A stretch of 5,476 nt of DNA. Origin: Candidatus Omnitrophota bacterium (GTDB lineage: Bacteria > Omnitrophota > Gorgyraeia > DTHP01). This document shows, in pieces, positions 1 through 5,476 of this stretch; within the stretch, counting starts at the first letter, position 1; the number at the start of each line of letters is the position of its first letter. The stretch spans positions 1-5,476 of the forward strand of contig JAMWCG010000073.1 of NCBI GenBank assembly GCA_023818555.1, read 5' to 3'. The notes below the pieces were generated by a model. The model did no database searches, was not told where the DNA came from, and saw only the letters and a list, made by a program, of their open reading frames with translations. The translations under genes and the position numbers were made by a program.

Positions 1-524
1 CAAAGCCAGTTTTTGACCTTGATTCTGTGCAGTTATTAGAGGTAATCACCACTCTCAATAAAGGTAAGGATATGATGGGAAACCCTTTGAAAGGTATACC
101 CAATTTTTTCCCCGGGGCAGTGGTGAATCCCGGAGCCGAACCCATAGAACCGGAGATAATCAAGATGGAGAAAAAGATTAAAGCAGGAGCAAAATTTTTT
201 CAGACTCAGGCGGTATATGATATAGAAATTTTTTCTAAGTTTATAGAATATGTAAAGGATTTTAAGGTTCCTATATTTGCAGGAATTGTTTTGCTTAAAT
301 CTGCAGGGATGGCACGCTATATGAATGAGAATGTGGCTGGGGTAAGTGTTCCTCCAGAGATAGTTGAAGAGATGGCAAAGGCTAAAGATAAGGTTTCTGC
401 CTCTGTGGATATCGCTGTCCGGATTATTAAAGCCATAAAACCCCTTTGTCAGGGAGTGCATATTATGCCTCTGGGTTGGGATAAGGTTGTGCCTTTAGTT
501 TTAGAAGGAAGTGGTTTATTATAA
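1..524 (+). CDS. metF: 5,10-methylenetetrahydrofolate reductase, C-terminal part (5' truncated by window edge)
   Basis: This enzyme reduces 5,10-methylene-tetrahydrofolate to 5-methyl-tetrahydrofolate, the last step of the methyl branch of the Wood-Ljungdahl pathway, in the cytoplasm. The frame is open from position 3 and ends at TAA 522-524, giving 173 visible residues. Family members of about 290-310 residues would put some 120-130 N-terminal residues off the window. The segment KPVFDLDSVQLL at the left edge and FFQTQAVYD (codons around 195-220) match the (beta/alpha)8 MTHFR fold; the second Gln of that motif (207-209) corresponds to the folate-contacting Gln183 of E. coli MetF. The C-terminus GVHIMPLGWDK resembles acetogen-type MetF. 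These proteins often pair with the zinc/iron-sulfur protein MetV, which is not visible here. Neighbours (polyferredoxin, flavoprotein, acsB) support a role in acetyl-CoA synthesis or oxidation rather than only methionine supply. A GTG at 27 is internal, not the start. Confidence 0.9.
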   Translation, partial: KPVFDLDSVQLLEVITTLNKGKDMMGNPLKGIPNFFPGAVVNPGAEPIEPEIIKMEKKIKAGAKFFQTQAVYDIEIFSKFIEYVKDFKVPIFAGIVLLKSAGMARYMNENVAGVSVPPEIVEEMAKAKDKVSASVDIAVRIIKAIKPLCQGVHIMPLGWDKVVPLVLEGSGLL

Positions 525-571
525 AATGGCTGTGGAAGAGGCTGAACTTTAATCAGAAATTTAGGGTAGAG

Positions 572-576
572 AGGAG
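572..576 (+). promoter_or_regulatory. Ribosome binding site deciding the polyferredoxin start
   Basis: AGGAG lies 8 nt before ATG 585, an ideal spacing. A second, out-of-frame ATG at 580 is only 3 nt from the AGGAG and opens a reading frame of just 10 codons (stop at 610-612), so 585 is the functional start. Confidence 0.75.
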
Positions 577-584
577 CAAATGAA

Positions 585-1025
585 ATGGCAAAAAGTTTAT
601 ATTATAAAATAGATAAATGCTTGGGATGTAAATCCTGCGAAATTGCCTGTGCTATTGCCCATGGAGAAGGAGGGAATATTTTCTTGACCATAAGAGAAGG
701 AGTTTTGCCCCGTAAAAAGGTCTATTATTGCGAAGGGAAAAATTATCCCCTTTCTTGTCTACATTGTAAAGAGCATCCCTGCGTAAATGCTTGTATTGCC
801 GGAGCCTTAACTTATGATGCCGAAAAGAAGCTGGTTTTACATGATGAGAAGAAGTGCGTTGGCTGTTGGATCTGTGTAATGGTTTGTCCTTATGGAGCAA
901 TTAGACCGGATTTTAAGAAAAAAATTCCCTTACGCTGTGATAAGTGTAAAGATAAAGATAAACCGCAGTGTGTAATTGCTTGTCCCACCAAGGCAATTAT
1001 CTGGGAAGAAGAAACCGTTATTTAA
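585..1025 (+). CDS. CooF/HycB-type 4x[4Fe-4S] ferredoxin-like electron carrier
   Basis: This 146-residue soluble iron-sulfur protein should pass electrons between redox enzymes in the cytoplasm. Sixteen cysteines fall in four groups: C12/15/18/22, C58/61/66/70, C91/94/97/101 and C118/121/129/133. This is the pattern of the CooF, HycB and HydN family, in which groups 1+4 and 2+3 pair to hold four [4Fe-4S] clusters. One further cysteine, C49, lies outside the pattern. There is no signal peptide or membrane segment. Family members serve CO dehydrogenase (CooF), formate dehydrogenase or hydrogenase. The gene sits 60 nt after metF and 25 nt before a flavoprotein. In several CO-using clostridia a CooF-like protein and an FAD-NAD oxidoreductase adjoin a CODH gene, so an electron link to CODH/ACS or MetF is the best inference. 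The exact partner cannot be told from sequence, so no gene symbol is assigned. Start ATG 585 is supported by AGGAG at 572-576. Confidence 0.9.
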   Translation: MAKSLYYKIDKCLGCKSCEIACAIAHGEGGNIFLTIREGVLPRKKVYYCEGKNYPLSCLHCKEHPCVNACIAGALTYDAEKKLVLHDEKKCVGCWICVMVCPYGAIRPDFKKKIPLRCDKCKDKDKPQCVIACPTKAIIWEEETVI

Positions 1026-1050
1026 GGTACAGGGTTACTTGGTTAGGAAT

Positions 1051-2319
1051 ATGAGTAGGAAACAATTTGTGATTATCGGAAATTCAGCGGCTGGAATTTC
1101 TTGCGTTGAGACAATAAGAAAAAATGACAAAAATTCTAAGATAATTGTCATTTCTGATGAAGGATACCCTGCCTATTGCCGATGCCTTATTTCTAATTAC
1201 TTAGCTAAAGAAATAAAGGAAAAAGAGATTTTTTATAGAGAAGAAAGTTTTTATAAAGATAACCAGATAGAACTTATTTTGAATAAAAAGGCTGTTTCTC
1301 TGGATACAAGGAAAAATGTTGTGATATTGGAAGATAAAAATAAGTTTAGTTATGATTATTTGCTCATCGCTACTGGTTCTTCTCCCAAATTTCCCTCCAT
1401 AGAAGGGATGAGAAGAAAAGGGGTATTCGGTTTTCGGAGTTTAAAAGATGTTGAAGAAATAGAAAAACTTTTACCTTTTGCTAATACTGCCTGCATCTTA
1501 GGAGGAGGGCTGATTGGTATAAAAAGTGCTTCCAGTTTATTGAAGAGAGGAATTAGAGTTAAGTTGATTGTTAAATCTAAACAGATTCTCTCCCAGATCT
1601 TAGACTTTGATTCTGCTAGGATAGTCCAAAGTTTTCTTGAGAATAAAGGGATGGAGATTTTTTTAGGAAGCGATGTTGTGGAGATTATGGGTAAAGATAA
1701 TGTAGAGGGAATAAGACTTGACTCCGGGGAGAAGATTCCCTGTTCTTTGGTTATTGTAGCTAAAGGAGTAAAACCTAACACAGCATGGGTTAAGGAGAGT
1801 CCTCTTAAAATAAACACAGGGATTTTAGCCAATGAATATCTACAAACAAACATCCCCAATGTTTTTACCGCCGGGGATGTCTGTGAGGTGAAAGATTTAA
1901 TCTCTTCGCAATATACAATTAATGCTCTCTGGCCCGTAGCGGTGGAGGAAGGAGAGGTTGCTGGGTTTAATATGTGTGGAGAGCGCAAGATATATCCTGG
2001 TTCTTTAGGAATGAACTCTGTAGAATTTTTTGGTTTGCCAGTAATTTCTATAGGTATATTTTCTCCACAGGAAAAAGCCGGTTACGAAGAACTAATTCAT
2101 CAAGATTTAGCAAGAAATATTTACAAAAAATTTGTACTTAAAGAAAATCGCTTGGTGGGAACGATTTTAATCGGTGATATACGGGCAGGAGGTTTATTTC
2201 TACGCTTAATTAAGGAGAAGAAGGAGGTCATTTCTATTAAAGATAAACTATTTAATGAAAATTTTAATTATGCAGATATAAAAGGACTGATAGAAGAAAG
2301 GGAGAAAATATATGTCTAA
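1051..2319 (+). CDS. FAD/NAD(P)-dependent oxidoreductase (pyridine nucleotide-disulfide reductase fold), CODH/ACS-associated
   Basis: This 422-residue flavoprotein probably exchanges electrons between NAD(P)H and the polyferredoxin encoded just upstream. The FAD-binding Rossmann motif GNSAAG is at residues 10-15, followed by YCRCLIS near 42-48 and the ATGSSP segment at 107-112. The NAD(P)-binding motif GGGLIG is at 151-156, and the second FAD motif TAGD ends at D276. The C-terminal part (ALWPVAVEEG, then NSVEFFGLPVISIG) is typical of NirB-like and CooF-linked NAD(P)/FAD oxidoreductases. No CxxxxC redox disulfide is present, so it is not a classical disulfide reductase. ATG 1051 was chosen because the Rossmann strand starts directly after it. 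The frame is open back to a TTG at 976, but that would overlap the ferredoxin and add 25 unlike residues; TTG 1039 is a lesser alternative. The ribosome site is weak (AGG 1045-1047, very close to the ATG). The 3' end overlaps acsB by 8 nt. Electron-transfer direction and partner are inferred. Confidence 0.85.
   Translation: MSRKQFVIIGNSAAGISCVETIRKNDKNSKIIVISDEGYPAYCRCLISNYLAKEIKEKEIFYREESFYKDNQIELILNKKAVSLDTRKNVVILEDKNKFSYDYLLIATGSSPKFPSIEGMRRKGVFGFRSLKDVEEIEKLLPFANTACILGGGLIGIKSASSLLKRGIRVKLIVKSKQILSQILDFDSARIVQSFLENKGMEIFLGSDVVEIMGKDNVEGIRLDSGEKIPCSLVIVAKGVKPNTAWVKESPLKINTGILANEYLQTNIPNVFTAGDVCEVKDLISSQYTINALWPVAVEEGEVAGFNMCGERKIYPGSLGMNSVEFFGLPVISIGIFSPQEKAGYEELIHQDLARNIYKKFVLKENRLVGTILIGDIRAGGLFLRLIKEKKEVISIKDKLFNENFNYADIKGLIEEREKIYV
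2300..2304 (+). promoter_or_regulatory. Ribosome binding site of acsB
   Basis: GGGAG lies 7 nt before ATG 2312, inside the last codons of the upstream flavoprotein gene. It supports 2312 as the acsB start and the 8-nt overlap (ATGTCTAA) between the two genes, an arrangement expected to couple their translation. Confidence 0.75.
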
Positions 2320-4489
2320 AAGTGTAGCCATTCAGGTAATTAGGGGAGCAAAGAAAATAGTCTCTGAGGCTGAAGATTTTTTAAATAAGGCAATTAGAGA
2401 AAAGGGAGAGTCTGAAAAGGTAGAATTTCCTGAGACTGCGTTTTATTTACCTTTTGCCTATGCCCTCTTAAACTTAGAAGTAAAAACTGTAGGAGATTTA
2501 AAAGAAGTGGTAAGAAGAGCAAAATCTTTTCTCAGGGATGAACCCTCAGAAAAACTTTGGCTTCCCTATTTGGGAGATGCTTTAGACTCTGGAATTGCCA
2601 CTTTACTGGCAGAGGAAGTAATCTGTGTTTTAAGATATCTCTATGGAGTTGAACCTCAAAAAGACTGTGTTGGTTTCTATACTGATACCTGGCAGAGAAA
2701 ATACGGTATTCAGTTAGTTGACGGAAGAATGCCGGGTTTTGCAGCCATCTTGGGTTCTGCTCCTGATAATAAAACTGCAGTAGAACTTGTAAGGGAATTT
2801 CAGAAAAGAAATATTATCTGTTTTGTGGGTTCATCCTATAATGGCAAAAGTATTATTGACCAACTCATTGAGGAGAATGTAGAATTGGGATGGGAGACTT
2901 ACATTGTCCCCTTTGGGAGAGATACGATTACTGCGGTCTATCCTTTGGATTGGGCAATCAGGGCAGCCCTTACTTTCGGAGGACTTAAGAAGGGAGAAGG
3001 AAAAGCGTGTTTAGAATACTGTAAAAACAGAGTTTTTGCCTTTGGATTAGTTTTGGGTGAAGTTGATGACTTAAAATATGCCACCGGGGCAGGAGCAATC
3101 AATATGGGATTCCCCATAATTGCGGATACAGATATTCCCGAAATAAAGCCATCAGGGATTACTACTTATGAAGCCTTGGTGAAGGAGTTTGATTATAAGA
3201 AGATAGTTTCCCGTTGCATTGAAGTAAGAGGAATAAAAGTAAAGATAAGTGGTGTGGATATCCCCGTTCCCTACGCTGCTGCTTTTGAAGGAGAACGGGT
3301 GAGAAAAGAACAACTCTATGTGGAGTTTGGAGGAAAGGTATCTGTAGCGTTTGAATATCTAAGAAACAAGGATTTAGAAGAAATAGAAGATGGGAAAATA
3401 GAACTAATTGGTCCAGATATAGATGAATTAAAGGGAGAGAAGGCTATGCCTTTAGGAATCTTAGTGGAGGTTGCCGGAAGGAAGATGCAGAGGGATTTTG
3501 AGCCCATCTTAGAACGACAGATACACCGTTTTATAAATTATTGCAATGGAGTAATGCATATTGGACAACGGGATATGAACTGGATAAGGATAAGTAAGGA
3601 GGCATATAATAAAGGCTTAAGATTAAAACATTTAGGGGTTGCCATCCATGCCATGCTTCATTCCGAATACGGAGCAATTGTAGACAAGGTTCAAGTAAAA
3701 TTATACACGAAATTAGCAGATGTAGAGAGATTACTTAAAGAAGCAAGAAAAACCTATGCGGAACGCGATGCCCGGGTCGGAGAGATGACCGATGAAAGTG
3801 TAGATACATTTTATTCCTGTACCTTATGTCAGAGTTTTGCTCCCAATCACATCTGTATCATTACTCCGGAACGCTTAGGTCTTTGTGGAGCCTATTCCTG
3901 GTTAGATGCAAAAGCAGCCTATGAGATTATGCCTACGGGCCCAAATCAACCAATATTAAAAGGAGAGATTTTAGACTCCAAATTAGGGCAATGGAAGAAT
4001 ATTAACGATTTCGTCTACCAAAAATCAAATAAGATGATTGAAAGAGTGAGTATGTATTCGCTTACAGATTCACCTCAATCTAGTTGTGGCTGTTTTGAAT
4101 GTATTGTGGCAATTCTCCCGGAAGCAAATGGGGTGATGATTGTAAATAGAGAATATACCGGAATAACTCCCTGTGGAATAACTTTTACTACCCTCGCCGG
4201 TTCTGTGGGAGGTGGAGTGCAGACTCCCGGCTTCTTAGGGATTGGCAGGCTTTATATTGTGAGCAAAAAATTTATTTCTGCAGAAGGAGGGCTTTTAAGA
4301 GTGGTTTGGATGCCTAAGGAACTAAAAGAAGCACTTTCAGAAAAGATTAAATTACGGGCTCAAGAATTTGGTTATCCTGATTTTTTAGAATGTATAGGAG
4401 ACGAAACCATTGCTACAAGTATAGATGAACTCTTGCCATTTTTAGAAAAAGTAAAGCATCCTGCTTTACAGATGCCCCCAATTATTTAG
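2312..4489 (+). CDS. acsB: Acetyl-CoA synthase, CODH/ACS complex subunit (bacterial type)
   Basis: AcsB joins CO, a methyl group from the corrinoid iron-sulfur protein and CoA to form acetyl-CoA, or runs the reverse; it works in the cytoplasm bound to CO dehydrogenase. At 725 residues it is close to the 729 of the Moorella thermoacetica enzyme and keeps the N-terminal CODH-contacting domain (about residues 1-310) that archaeal CdhC lacks. A middle domain follows to about 495, then the A-cluster domain. The [4Fe-4S] ligands are C503, C506, C515 and C525, and the nickel-binding C-G-C is C592-G593-C594. Each is exactly three less than the Moorella numbering (506, 509, 518, 528, 595-597). F509, matching Moorella F512 beside the cluster, is also kept. 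No frameshift or missing ligand is seen, so it should be active. Start ATG 2312 has GGGAG 7 nt upstream and overlaps the flavoprotein gene by 8 nt. CODH and corrinoid-protein genes are not in the window. No convincing terminator follows. Confidence 0.97.
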   Translation: MSKSVAIQVIRGAKKIVSEAEDFLNKAIREKGESEKVEFPETAFYLPFAYALLNLEVKTVGDLKEVVRRAKSFLRDEPSEKLWLPYLGDALDSGIATLLAEEVICVLRYLYGVEPQKDCVGFYTDTWQRKYGIQLVDGRMPGFAAILGSAPDNKTAVELVREFQKRNIICFVGSSYNGKSIIDQLIEENVELGWETYIVPFGRDTITAVYPLDWAIRAALTFGGLKKGEGKACLEYCKNRVFAFGLVLGEVDDLKYATGAGAINMGFPIIADTDIPEIKPSGITTYEALVKEFDYKKIVSRCIEVRGIKVKISGVDIPVPYAAAFEGERVRKEQLYVEFGGKVSVAFEYLRNKDLEEIEDGKIELIGPDIDELKGEKAMPLGILVEVAGRKMQRDFEPILERQIHRFINYCNGVMHIGQRDMNWIRISKEAYNKGLRLKHLGVAIHAMLHSEYGAIVDKVQVKLYTKLADVERLLKEARKTYAERDARVGEMTDESVDTFYSCTLCQSFAPNHICIITPERLGLCGAYSWLDAKAAYEIMPTGPNQPILKGEILDSKLGQWKNINDFVYQKSNKMIERVSMYSLTDSPQSSCGCFECIVAILPEANGVMIVNREYTGITPCGITFTTLAGSVGGGVQTPGFLGIGRLYIVSKKFISAEGGLLRVVWMPKELKEALSEKIKLRAQEFGYPDFLECIGDETIATSIDELLPFLEKVKHPALQMPPII

Positions 4490-4491
4490 AA

Positions 4492-4520
4492 TTGTTAAGC
4501 GATACTTTTTGTGATAAAAT
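4492..4520 (+). promoter_or_regulatory. Sigma70-like promoter with extended -10, in the gap after acsB
   Basis: A -35-like TTGTTA (4492-4497, 4 of 6 consensus bases) is separated by 17 bp from a -10 TAAAAT (4515-4520, 5 of 6). A TG one base upstream of the -10 (4512-4513) completes an extended -10. Transcription would begin around 4526-4528, virtually at the ATG of the next gene (4529). This would separate the small membrane protein and homoserine dehydrogenase from the acetyl-CoA operon. It is a pattern match only, and AT-rich DNA yields chance matches. Confidence 0.5.
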
Positions 4521-4528
4521 AATGTGTA

Positions 4529-4714
4529 ATGATAATAGGATTTTTTTTAATTATACTCGGTATCATTATGGCTATTTATCCCCAACTGCTGGCAATAGTT
4601 GTATCTTTTCTCTTTATTTTCTTAGGAGTAGCGTTAATTTGGATGAGTTGGCAGTTTAAAAGAACAAGTTCTTATAGAGGTATTTCTTTTCTGAAATTCT
4701 TTTTCAGAATATAA
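4529..4714 (+). CDS. Small two-helix membrane protein of unknown function
   Basis: This 61-residue hydrophobic protein has two predicted membrane helices, residues 2-16 and 21-41, separated by a short turn with Y17-P18-Q19. A basic tail follows (K44, R45, R50, K56, R60), which by the positive-inside rule should face the cytoplasm and place both termini inside. Each helix carries a glycine (G11, G33), and the layout (hydrophobic-P-x-L-L-hydrophobic-G) recalls small DUF3096-like or HdeD-like membrane proteins, but I cannot assign a family. There is no Shine-Dalgarno sequence before ATG 4529. If the promoter at 4492-4520 is real the message would be almost leaderless. An in-frame ATG at 4568 would remove the first helix; an ATG at 4522 opens a different frame with an unconvincing product. 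The gene ends 4 nt before homoserine dehydrogenase, so the two are probably co-transcribed. Its reality rests on the coherent membrane topology and tight packing. Confidence 0.6.
   Translation: MIIGFFLIILGIIMAIYPQLLAIVVSFLFIFLGVALIWMSWQFKRTSSYRGISFLKFFFRI
4689..4709 (+). other. Perfect 8-bp inverted repeat upstream of hom
   Basis: TTCTGAAA (4689-4696) and TTTCAGAA (4702-4709) are exact reverse complements around a 5-nt loop, TTCTT. The hairpin would lie within the last codons of the small membrane protein gene and end 9 nt before the homoserine dehydrogenase ATG. It is AT-rich and has no following T-run, so it is not a standard intrinsic terminator. A role in translation coupling is possible but unproven. 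Confidence 0.4.
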
Positions 4715-4718
4715 GAAA

Positions 4719-5476
4719 ATGAAGGTAATTAATATTGGATTAATTGGCTTAGGAACAGTGGGACAAGGGGTGGTAAAGACTCTTTTAGAAAAAAGAGTCT
4801 ATTTTAAGAACCGCTTAGGTTTTGAACTGAGATTGAAAAAGGTATGCGAAATAGATATTAAAAAAATTAAAAAGTTGTCCCTTCCTTCAGCAATGGTTAC
4901 AAAAAATGCCATTGATGTTTTAAATGATGCAGAGATAGATATTGTGGTAGAACTTATTGGTGGAATTCACCCTGCCAAAGAATACATCCTTACTGCTTTA
5001 AAAAATAATAAATATGTGGTTACGGCTAATAAAGCCCTTTTAGCCGAAGAGGGTAAAGAGATTTTTTCCTTACTGCAAGAAATAAAATTAGGGTTAGGGT
5101 TTGAAGCCAGCGTAGGGGGAGGGATTCCGATTATTAAAGCCCTTCAGGAAAGTCTTATTGGGAATCGTATCGTTTCTATTTTAGGAATTCTTAATGGGAC
5201 ATCAAACTTTATTCTCAGTGAGATGTACGAGAAAGGTTGTGATTTCCGCTCTGCTTTAAAACTTGCCCAGGAAAAAGGTTATGCCGAAAAAAATCCTTAT
5301 TTGGATATAGAGGGAATTGATTCTGCGCATAAGTTACTCATCCTTACCCTTCTGGGATTTGGTTATCAGGCGGAGATAAAGAGGATATATGTAGAGGGGA
5401 TATCCGATATTTCCCGTTATGATATTCTCTATGCTAAGGAATTGGGTTATGTCATAAAACTTCTGGCGGTAGCAAA
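4719..5476 (+). CDS. hom: Homoserine dehydrogenase, N-terminal part (3' truncated by window edge)
   Basis: The enzyme reduces aspartate 4-semialdehyde to homoserine with NAD(P)H in the cytoplasm, the branch point toward threonine and methionine. The frame is open from ATG 4719 to the window end (252 codons visible); family members are usually about 400-440 residues, so the rest of the catalytic part and any C-terminal ACT regulatory domain lie beyond the edge. The nucleotide-binding motif GLGTVGQG is at residues 10-17, TANKALLAE with K105 at 102-110, EASVGGGIP from 129 and NGTSN from 159. The family signature AQEKGYAEKNPYLD followed by IEGIDSAHK includes D201 and the catalytic-type lysine K205. 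The usual Asp before Pro in that signature is Asn here, which the family pattern allows. ATG 4719 is the only good start: an in-frame stop lies at 4692-4694. There is no clear Shine-Dalgarno sequence, and the stop of the small membrane gene is 4 nt upstream, so translation may depend on reinitiation. Confidence 0.95.
   Translation, partial: MKVINIGLIGLGTVGQGVVKTLLEKRVYFKNRLGFELRLKKVCEIDIKKIKKLSLPSAMVTKNAIDVLNDAEIDIVVELIGGIHPAKEYILTALKNNKYVVTANKALLAEEGKEIFSLLQEIKLGLGFEASVGGGIPIIKALQESLIGNRIVSILGILNGTSNFILSEMYEKGCDFRSALKLAQEKGYAEKNPYLDIEGIDSAHKLLILTLLGFGYQAEIKRIYVEGISDISRYDILYAKELGYVIKLLAVA

Noticed and set aside
36..461. 141-codon open frame on the minus strand
   Set aside because: It is antisense to the clearly recognisable metF and has a composition typical of a shadow frame.
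526..552. Eight-codon reading frame (ATG 526 to TAA 552) right after metF
   Set aside because: It is too short to judge, has no ribosome site of its own and matches nothing; it is most likely ordinary spacer.
580..612. Out-of-frame ATG at 580 just ahead of the ferredoxin start
   Set aside because: It gives only 10 codons and is 3 nt from the AGGAG, while ATG 585 has optimal spacing and a clear protein family match.
515..612. Similar AT-rich strings around 515-527 and 598-611 (TTTATTATAAAAT-like) as a direct repeat
   Set aside because: They are short, imperfect and low complexity; one spans the metF stop and the other is ferredoxin coding sequence. Chance in AT-rich DNA is enough.
976..1050. 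N-terminal extension of the flavoprotein back to TTG 976
   Set aside because: It overlaps the end of the ferredoxin gene, adds residues unlike the family, and the Rossmann motif begins properly after ATG 1051.
1356..1988. 210-codon open frame on the minus strand
   Set aside because: It lies wholly inside the flavoprotein gene on the opposite strand, and its translation shows no domain; it is a shadow of the real gene.
4479..4510. CAATT...AATTG inverted repeat at the acsB stop followed later by TTTTT, as a terminator
   Set aside because: The stem is only 5 bp and almost all A/T, and the T-run at 4506-4510 is 11 nt beyond the stem, so it does not make an intrinsic terminator.

Overview
This is an AT-rich bacterial window (roughly 40% G+C by eye) with all recognisable genes on the + strand. 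It comes from an anaerobe that carries the carbonyl (acetyl-CoA-forming) branch of the Wood-Ljungdahl pathway. The AcsB protein is the long, bacterial kind (725 residues with the N-terminal CODH-contacting domain), not the shorter archaeal CdhC. The combination fits acetogens, sulfate reducers and several uncultured anaerobic phyla such as Omnitrophota. I cannot fix the lineage from sequence alone.

Positions 1-4489 look like the 3' part of one Wood-Ljungdahl operon. It holds the C-terminal part of methylene-tetrahydrofolate reductase (metF, cut by the window edge), a 16-cysteine CooF/HycB-type polyferredoxin (585-1025), an FAD/NAD(P)-dependent oxidoreductase (1051-2319) and the acetyl-CoA synthase subunit acsB (2312-4489). 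Gaps are 60 and 25 nt, followed by an 8-nt overlap, and I see no terminator between these genes. All seven A-cluster positions of AcsB are present (C503, C506, C515, C525, C592, G593, C594). The catalytic CODH subunit, the corrinoid protein (acsC/acsD), the methyltransferase and metV are not in the window and would have to lie upstream or elsewhere.

MetF consumes electrons to make methyl-tetrahydrofolate, and AcsB joins the methyl group, CO and CoA. The polyferredoxin plus flavoprotein between them look like a dedicated electron-transfer pair linking NAD(P)H to low-potential iron-sulfur carriers for MetF and/or CODH. That link is inferred from gene order.

After acsB the subject changes. A sigma70-like promoter with an extended -10 (4492-4520) precedes a 61-residue two-helix membrane protein of unknown function (4529-4714). 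Four bases later begins homoserine dehydrogenase (4719 to the right edge, truncated), an enzyme of threonine/methionine biosynthesis. Neither of these last two genes has a recognisable Shine-Dalgarno sequence. A perfect 8-bp inverted repeat lies just upstream of the homoserine dehydrogenase start. No tRNA, rRNA, CRISPR array, insertion sequence or long repeat was seen, and no gene-free stretch exceeds about 60 bases.
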